Positions 59,483 to 64,000 of a DNA stretch of 64,000 nucleotides are shown piece after piece. The stretch is taken from positions 62,001-126,000 of the forward strand of contig NZ_JBANRM010000005.1 of NCBI RefSeq assembly GCF_037154085.1. Direction: 5' to 3'. The stretch is from Andeanibacterium fulvum (GTDB lineage: Bacteria; Pseudomonadota; Alphaproteobacteria; Sphingomonadales; Sphingomonadaceae). A program made the translations under genes and the position numbers. The notes beneath the pieces were generated by a model. It was given only the letters and a program-made list of their open reading frames with translations, ran no database searches and was not told the origin of the DNA. Position 1 is the stretch's first letter. The number at the start of each line of letters is the position of its first letter.

Positions 59483-60405
59483 CCGCCTCCGTCTTCATCG
59501 ACGGTGCAGCGGGCACCACCGGGCTGGAAATCGCCGACCGGCTTGCCGGGCGGAGCGAGTTCACGCTGATCGCGCTCGACGATGCGCGGCGCAAGGACCC
59601 TGCCGCACGGGCCGAGGCGCTCAACGCCGCCGATTTCGTGATCCTGTGCCTGCCTGACGATGCTGCTCGCGAATCCGTCGCGCTGATCGAGAACGATACC
59701 ACCCGCGTGATCGACGCTTCCACCGCGCACCGCGTGGCGCCGGGCTGGACCTATGGCTTCCCGGAAGTCGAAGGCCGCCGCAACGTGGCGCAGGCAATGC
59801 GCGTGTCCAATCCGGGCTGCTATTCCACCGGCTTCATTGCCCTGCTAGCCCCGCTGGTGCGCGCCGGGCTGCTGCCTGCCGACTGGCCCTATACCTGCAA
59901 CGCGGTGAGCGGCTATTCGGGCGGCGGCAAGGGCCTGATCGCCCGGTTCGAGGAAGATACCGACATTGCCTGGCGCGGCTATGCGCTGGCGCTTGGCCAC
60001 AAGCATGTGCCGGAAATGCAGGCCCGTTGCGGCCTCGCCCTGCCCCCGATCTTCACTCCCGCAGTGATCCCGGCCCATCGCGGCATGGTGGTGGAAATCC
60101 CGCTGCCGCGCGCCGCAATGCAGGGTGCCGCCTCGCCTGACGAGTTGCGCCAGTGCCTCGCCGCCTTCTATGCGGACAGCCCCGTCGTCCATATGGGCGA
60201 AAGCCCGGCGGACGGCGAATTGCTGCTGCGCGCATCGAACCAGGGGAACGACCGGATGGATCTGTTCGTCTTCGCCAGCCCTGACGGTTCGCAGGTCCGC
60301 CTGATCGCCCTGCTCGACAATCTGGGCAAGGGCGCCAGCGGTGCTGCCGTGCAGAGCCTCAACCTGATGGCCGGACTGGAAGAAACCGCAGGTTTGCGGC
60401 TCTAG
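59479..60405 (+). CDS. argC: N-acetyl-gamma-glutamyl-phosphate reductase
   Basis: A 308-residue type 2 ArgC catalysing the NADPH-dependent third step of arginine synthesis. The N-terminal Rossmann motif is FIDGAAGTTGLEIADRL. The catalytic cysteine is Cys114 in SNPGCYSTGFIALLAPL. NAVSGYSGGGKGL and HKHVPEM are conserved, as is PAHRGMVVEIPL. The short form with GAAGTTG is the type 2 group common in alphaproteobacteria. It follows the SH3-like gene and ends at a hairpin terminator. Confidence 0.95.
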   Translation: MTASVFIDGAAGTTGLEIADRLAGRSEFTLIALDDARRKDPAARAEALNAADFVILCLPDDAARESVALIENDTTRVIDASTAHRVAPGWTYGFPEVEGRRNVAQAMRVSNPGCYSTGFIALLAPLVRAGLLPADWPYTCNAVSGYSGGGKGLIARFEEDTDIAWRGYALALGHKHVPEMQARCGLALPPIFTPAVIPAHRGMVVEIPLPRAAMQGAASPDELRQCLAAFYADSPVVHMGESPADGELLLRASNQGNDRMDLFVFASPDGSQVRLIALLDNLGKGASGAAVQSLNLMAGLEETAGLRL

Positions 60406-60422
60406 GCAAAGGTTAACTGCCT

Positions 60423-60452
60423 AAAAAACGGGCAGCTTCCTGCCCGAATTTT
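60423..60452 (+). terminator. Rho-independent terminator of argC
   Basis: CGGGCAG and CTGCCCG form a 7-bp stem with a CTTC tetraloop. It is flanked by AAAAAA on the left and AATTTT on the right, starting about 18 bases past the argC stop. Confidence 0.75.
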
Positions 60453-60575
60453 GCCCATTTATGAGCGGCGGCGCGAGACGGAATTGTTGCCACAGTCGCG
60501 CCGCTGCTTTCGCGATCTTGCGAATCCGCACTTTCCCAAGGGCCGCCGATCTTCTACGCCCCATTTCCAGCCCCA

Positions 60576-60611
60576 GGCATGATTCTTGGTCGTGTTGGCA
60601 CGATTCTTGAA
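60576..60611 (+). promoter_or_regulatory. Tandem sigma-54-like promoter elements of the PII-glnA operon
   Basis: TTGGCACGATTCTTGAA at 60595-60611 matches the RpoN consensus YTGGCACGNNNNTTGCW except for A instead of C at the -12 element. Twenty-one bases upstream, GGCATGATTCTTG (60576-60588) repeats the same motif with one change (GGCACGATTCTTG, 60597-60609). The downstream copy would start transcription near 60621, giving a leader of about 73 bases to the PII gene. Confidence 0.55.
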
Positions 60612-60693
60612 GATGATTGCGCCGGGGAAATTCAAACTCCCCCGGTTCGGCTTCCTGAAGCCGGCGCGGATAGCAACAGGGGTCTGGGACCAA

Positions 60694-61032
60694 GTGAAAA
60701 AGATCGAAGCGATCATCAAGCCCTTCAAGCTCGACGAGGTGAAGGAAGCGCTGCATGAAATCGGCGTATCCGGCATCACCGTTACCGAGGCCAAGGGCTT
60801 CGGCCGTCAGAAGGGCCATACCGAGCTCTATCGCGGTGCCGAATATGTCGTGGATTTCCTGCCCAAGGTGAAGCTGGACGTCGTCGTTTCCGACGACATG
60901 GCCGAGCGCGTGGTGGAAGCGATTGCAGCAGCCGCGCAAACCGGCCGCATCGGCGACGGCAAGATCTTCGTCTCGCCCATCGACACTGCCCTGCGCATCC
61001 GCACCGGCGAGCGCGACGACGCCGCAATCTGA
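60694..61032 (+). CDS. glnB: PII nitrogen regulatory protein
   Basis: A 112-residue PII signal-transduction protein that senses 2-oxoglutarate and ATP/ADP and regulates glutamine synthetase adenylylation and nitrogen control. The T-loop contains the uridylylation site Tyr51 in YRGAEYVVDFLPK. The ATP-binding segments GFGRQKGHTE and GRIGDGKIFVSPI are standard. The GTG start at 60694 gives the canonical KKIEAIIKPFKLDEVKEAL N-terminus and length; the longer frame to 60586 is the untranslated leader. glnB versus glnK cannot be separated by sequence, but pairing with glnA favours GlnB in alphaproteobacteria. Confidence 0.94.
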   Translation: MKKIEAIIKPFKLDEVKEALHEIGVSGITVTEAKGFGRQKGHTELYRGAEYVVDFLPKVKLDVVVSDDMAERVVEAIAAAAQTGRIGDGKIFVSPIDTALRIRTGERDDAAI

Positions 61033-61052
61033 CAGATCAGACCGAACAGCCC

Positions 61053-61071
61053 CCGGCGGTCCTTCCGCCGG
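61053..61071 (+). other. Hairpin between PII gene and glnA
   Basis: CCGGCGG (61053-61059) and CCGCCGG (61065-61071) form a perfect 7-bp stem with a TCCTT loop, 42 bases ahead of the glnA ATG. There is no T-run after it (AGGAATAAC), so it is more likely an mRNA processing or stabilising element than a terminator. Confidence 0.6.
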
Positions 61072-61112
61072 AGGAATAACAATACGAACAAGTCCATTGG
61101 AGGAATTGAGTT

Positions 61113-62522
61113 ATGCCCAGTGCAAAGGAAATCGTGAAGCGGATCAAGGATGAGGAGATCGAGTGGGTCGATCTTCGCTTCACCGATCCCAAGGGCAAGT
61201 GGCAGCACCTGACCATGGTCGCCTCCGTGCTCGGCGAAGACGAGCTGGAAGACGGCCTGATGTTCGACGGTTCGTCGATCGAAGGCTGGAAGGCCATCAA
61301 CGAATCCGACATGATCCTGAAGCCCGACCTCGACGCGGTCTACATCGATCCGTTCTCGGCCACGCCGATGATGATCCTGGTGTGCGACATCGTCGAACCC
61401 TCGAGCGGCGAACTCTACGCCCGCGACCCGCGTTCGACCGCCAAGCGCGCCGAAGCCTACGTCAAGGCAACCGGCATCGGCGACACCGTCTATGTCGGCC
61501 CGGAAGCCGAGTTCTTCCTGTTCGACGACGTCAAGTTCTATGACGGCTATGACGGCAACGGCTTCAAGATCGACGACATCGAACTGCCGACCAATTCCAA
61601 CCGCGACTACGAAGCCGGCAACCTGGCCCACCGTCCGCGCGCCAAGGGCGGCTACTTCCCCGTCGCTCCGGTCGACAGCTGCGTCGACATCCGTGGCGAA
61701 ATGGTTTCGACCATGCTCGAAATGGGCCTGCCCTGCGACAAGCACCACCACGAAGTGGCCTCGGCGCAGCACGAACTCGGCCTGACCTTCGGCACGCTGG
61801 TGACCACCGCCGACCGCATGCAGGTCTACAAGTATGTCGTGCAGCAGGTCGCCCATGCCTATGGCAAGACCGCCACGTTCATGCCGAAGCCGATCATGAA
61901 GGACAACGGCTCGGGCATGCACACCCACATCTCGATCTGGGACGGTGGCAAGCCCCTGTTCGCCGGTAACGGCTATGCCGGCCTGTCGGACATGTGCCTG
62001 TACTTCATCGGCGGCGTCATCAAGCACGCCAAGGCCCTGAACGCCTTCACCAACCCGACCACCAACAGCTACAAGCGTCTGGTGCCGGGCTATGAAGCAC
62101 CCGTGCTGCTGGCCTATTCGGCCCGCAACCGCTCGGCTTCGTGCCGCATCCCCTACGGTGCGGGCGAGAAGGCAAAGCGCGTGGAATTCCGTTTCCCCGA
62201 CGCGATGGCCAACCCCTATCTGTGCTACGCCGCGCTGCTCATGGCCGGTCTCGACGGGATCAAGAACAAGATCCACCCGGGCGAAGCCATGGACAAGAAC
62301 CTGTACGATCTGCCGCCGGCCGAACTGGCTCAGGTGCCGACCGTCTGCGGTTCGCTGCGTGAAGCCCTGGAATCGCTGGAAGCCGATTACGACTTCCTGC
62401 TCGAAGGCGGCGTGTTCACCAAGGACCAGCTGGAAGCCTATATCGAACTGAAGTGGCCGGAAGTACTGCGTTGGGAAACCACGCCGTCGGCCGTCGAGTT
62501 CGACATGTACTACTCGCTCTAA
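61113..62522 (+). CDS. glnA: Glutamine synthetase type I
   Basis: A 469-residue GSI-beta enzyme incorporating ammonia into glutamate. Motifs in order: VDLRFTDPKGKWQHLTM, LMFDGSSIEGWKAINESDM, YVGPEAEFFLFDDVKFYDG with metal-binding Glu, MPKPIMKDNGSGMHTHISIWDGG, NPTTNSYKRLVPGYEAPV, and RNRSASCRIPYG. The adenylylation tyrosine is Tyr398 in DKNLYDLPPAEL, so activity should be controlled by GlnE and PII. GGAGG nine bases upstream supports the start. It follows the PII gene by 80 bases and ends at a strong terminator. Confidence 0.97.
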   Translation: MPSAKEIVKRIKDEEIEWVDLRFTDPKGKWQHLTMVASVLGEDELEDGLMFDGSSIEGWKAINESDMILKPDLDAVYIDPFSATPMMILVCDIVEPSSGELYARDPRSTAKRAEAYVKATGIGDTVYVGPEAEFFLFDDVKFYDGYDGNGFKIDDIELPTNSNRDYEAGNLAHRPRAKGGYFPVAPVDSCVDIRGEMVSTMLEMGLPCDKHHHEVASAQHELGLTFGTLVTTADRMQVYKYVVQQVAHAYGKTATFMPKPIMKDNGSGMHTHISIWDGGKPLFAGNGYAGLSDMCLYFIGGVIKHAKALNAFTNPTTNSYKRLVPGYEAPVLLAYSARNRSASCRIPYGAGEKAKRVEFRFPDAMANPYLCYAALLMAGLDGIKNKIHPGEAMDKNLYDLPPAELAQVPTVCGSLREALESLEADYDFLLEGGVFTKDQLEAYIELKWPEVLRWETTPSAVEFDMYYSL

Positions 62523-62600
62523 GCGAGCATGCGTTGGGGGGCCGGCCGAAAGGCCTGGCCTCCCCTTCCGCTTGATCCGGGGGGAAATCGCGGAAGAAAG

Positions 62601-62632
62601 AAGGGCGGGGCCTCGCGGCTCCGCCCTTTTCT
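62601..62632. terminator. Bidirectional terminator after glnA
   Basis: AAGGGCGGGGCC and GGCTCCGCCCTT pair around CTCGC, giving a long GC stem with TTTTCTT on the plus side. On the minus strand the same stem is followed by CTTCTTTCTTCC. It therefore can end both glnA (plus) and the convergent glycosyltransferase (minus). Confidence 0.8.
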
Positions 62633-62675
62633 TATGCAGGTAACAGGTGCGGCAGCGCCCGGCGGGCGCCGCGCA

Positions 62676-63935
62676 TCAGACCGTTTCGCGCAGCAGTTCC
62701 GATGCCGGGCGGGTCTGCCAGCCGCTGGCAGGGCCGCGCATGCGCTGGCGGGTATGCGCCAAGGCAACGGGATAGATCTCGTTGAACAGGCGGTAGAAGG
62801 TCCGGTCCCAGCTATAGCGGTTGACCACGTGGTTGCGGGCGGCAGCGCCGATCGCATCGTAGTTGCTATTCCAGATTTCCAGCACGTTGCGCGCCATCGT
62901 ATCGACATCGTCCACCGGGCCGAGCAGGCCCAGCCCCGGCGGGACGCGGGCAGGCATGGCACCGGAGGAAACGCCCACCACCGGCAGGGCGCTGGCCTGG
63001 GCTTCCACCACCGAGACGCCGAAGGTCTCGTCGGCCATGGCCGAAACATAGATGTCGGAGGATGCCAGCGCCATGGCCAGTTCCTCGCGATTGCTCATGA
63101 AGCCGGGGAAGGCCACCGGCATGCCCGCCGTCTCGGCCACCAGCCGGTCGCGCAACTTGCCGTCGCCCACCATGACAAGGCCCGCGCCGAGTTCGGGCGG
63201 CAGGCGCTTCATCATCTCGACCAGACGGTCGGCGCGCTTCTCGTTATCGATGCGGCCGGCATAGATCAGCAGCGGGCCCTGCGTCCCGCCAAGGCCCATG
63301 CGCTGGCGGAACTGGGGATCGCGCTTGGCCGGATCGAACTGGCTGAGATCGACGCCCAGCTCCAGCACGTCGACCCGGTCGATCTTGCGCGTGCCCAGCA
63401 TCGCCTTCGCATCTTCGCCCAGCGTGTAGACGCGATCGAACTCGCGATAGGTGATCTCGGCATAGCCCATGATCAGCCAGCGGGCGATCGAGGCAATGGT
63501 CTCTCCAGCGATTTCCTTGCCCACACGATAAACATGGGCGTTGGGGAAATCGGTGCGATAGCCCGCGATCAGCGTGGTCTCGGGAAATTTGCGGCGGTGA
63601 TTGATCGCCGTCCAGGGCAGCACCCAGGGGCACAGCGATTCGATGATGTCAGGGCGGTAATGTTCCAGAACTTCGCGAACTTTGCGCGTACGCATGATGA
63701 AGCGGTAATTTGGGCTGCCGCGCACCGGCTCCGCGCCGATCTCCACCCAGATGCTGCGCCCGTTCTCGACGATGCGATCTTCCGGGCCGGGCACAATCTG
63801 CAGGATGCGATGATCGGTCCGCGCAAGCACGTGGTTGCGTTTTTCCCGGAGGTAGGTGCTGATCCCGCCGCCGCCATTAGGCGAATAGCTTTGAGTGAGG
63901 TCGCAGATTAGCAAAGGTTTGTCGTCACGTGCCAT
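62676..63935 (-). CDS. GT4-family glycosyltransferase
   Basis: A 419-residue GT-B glycosyltransferase. The N-terminal domain starts LLICDLTQSYSPNGGGGISTYLREKR, the Gly-rich acceptor loop. The second domain begins LLIYAGRIDNEKRADRLVEMMKRL. The donor-site E-x7-E signature is in DETFGVSVVEAQASALPVVG. It resembles capsule/exopolysaccharide or lipid glycosyltransferases, but neither donor nor acceptor is visible from sequence. It is convergent with glnA. It is related in fold to the GT4 gene at 1134 but is not a close copy. Confidence 0.9.
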   Translation of the reverse strand: MARDDKPLLICDLTQSYSPNGGGGISTYLREKRNHVLARTDHRILQIVPGPEDRIVENGRSIWVEIGAEPVRGSPNYRFIMRTRKVREVLEHYRPDIIESLCPWVLPWTAINHRRKFPETTLIAGYRTDFPNAHVYRVGKEIAGETIASIARWLIMGYAEITYREFDRVYTLGEDAKAMLGTRKIDRVDVLELGVDLSQFDPAKRDPQFRQRMGLGGTQGPLLIYAGRIDNEKRADRLVEMMKRLPPELGAGLVMVGDGKLRDRLVAETAGMPVAFPGFMSNREELAMALASSDIYVSAMADETFGVSVVEAQASALPVVGVSSGAMPARVPPGLGLLGPVDDVDTMARNVLEIWNSNYDAIGAAARNHVVNRYSWDRTFYRLFNEIYPVALAHTRQRMRGPASGWQTRPASELLRETV

Positions 63936-64000
63936 ATTTTGCTTTCTACCTTGCCTCCGTCACCACGCATCGCGGCGGTGCAGCATTGCTGATCGGGTTT

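Noticed and set aside
60828..63911. Long frames opposite glnA (minus, 482 codons) and opposite the second glycosyltransferase (plus, 460 codons)
   Set aside because: Antisense shadows of two clearly identified genes; no domains and atypical composition.

Overview
This 64 kb window is high-GC chromosomal DNA (roughly 65% by eye) from an alphaproteobacterium, most likely a member of the Sphingomonadales (Erythrobacteraceae/Sphingomonadaceae). The indications are the protein families, the sulfite-reduction operon with DUF2849 and DUF934 partners, the complete dcw cluster ending in ftsZ followed by a SPOR protein, and several short palindromic intergenic repeats of the kind common in sphingomonad genomes (cores CGTCATCCCAGC, TCCTGAGCTTGTCGAAGGAC, CATTCCCGCGAAAGCGGG). 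The assignment is by recognition, not by search. I see no prophage, insertion sequence, transposase, CRISPR array or rRNA operon.

Layout. 1-6.5 kb: DUF4424 exported protein, a GT4 glycosyltransferase, a divergent PadR (YqjI-like)/DUF2218 pair, rarA, a lipoprotein and an RNase H-fold-like protein. 6.5-10.2 kb: tRNA-Thr followed by a small orphan gene and a three-gene HlyD/FtsX/ATPase export cassette. 10.4-15.8 kb: trxC, queF (convergent), a Pro-rich membrane protein, sseA, metC and a MscS channel. 15.9-19.8 kb: sulfate/sulfite assimilation operon cobA-DUF2849-cysI-DUF934-cysH. 19.8-20.9 kb: a 1.1 kb non-coding stretch with four palindromic repeats around an unexplained promoter and leader. 20.9-24.1 kb: obgE-proB-epimerase operon on the minus strand. 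Then tRNA-Ala(CGC), a lipoprotein, a Bax-inhibitor-1 homologue, proC and a YbjN protein. 27.9-48.7 kb: a SPOR/TPR protein and the dcw cluster, transcribed mraZ-rsmH-ftsL-ftsI-murE-murF-mraY-murD-ftsW-murG-murC-murB-ddlB-ftsQ-ftsA-ftsZ on the minus strand with almost every start and stop overlapping. 49-52.3 kb: a GldG-like pair, cysK, an adrenodoxin-type ferredoxin and an AlkA-type glycosylase. 52.4-57.6 kb: small membrane protein, SDR, phhB, ccmAB, map and a DUF3298-type lipoprotein. 57.7-62.6 kb: M17 aminopeptidase, SH3 protein, argC, and the PII-glutamine synthetase operon. The window ends with a second GT4 glycosyltransferase.

The genes form three functional groups: peptidoglycan synthesis and division (dcw), sulfur metabolism (cobA-cysI-cysH, sseA, metC, cysK), and nitrogen/amino-acid metabolism (glnK/B-glnA, argC, proB, proC). 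Most of the window is ordinary core genome. The observations most worth a second look are regulatory or intergenic: the PadR/DUF2218 pair with a perfect 18-bp palindrome, tandem sigma-54-like elements before the PII gene, a DnaA box before ftsZ, a GGGA repeat array before mraZ, a palindromic repeat breaking the ddlB-murB junction, and the unexplained transcription unit near 20.1-20.6 kb. I did not find a clear-cut new multi-gene system.
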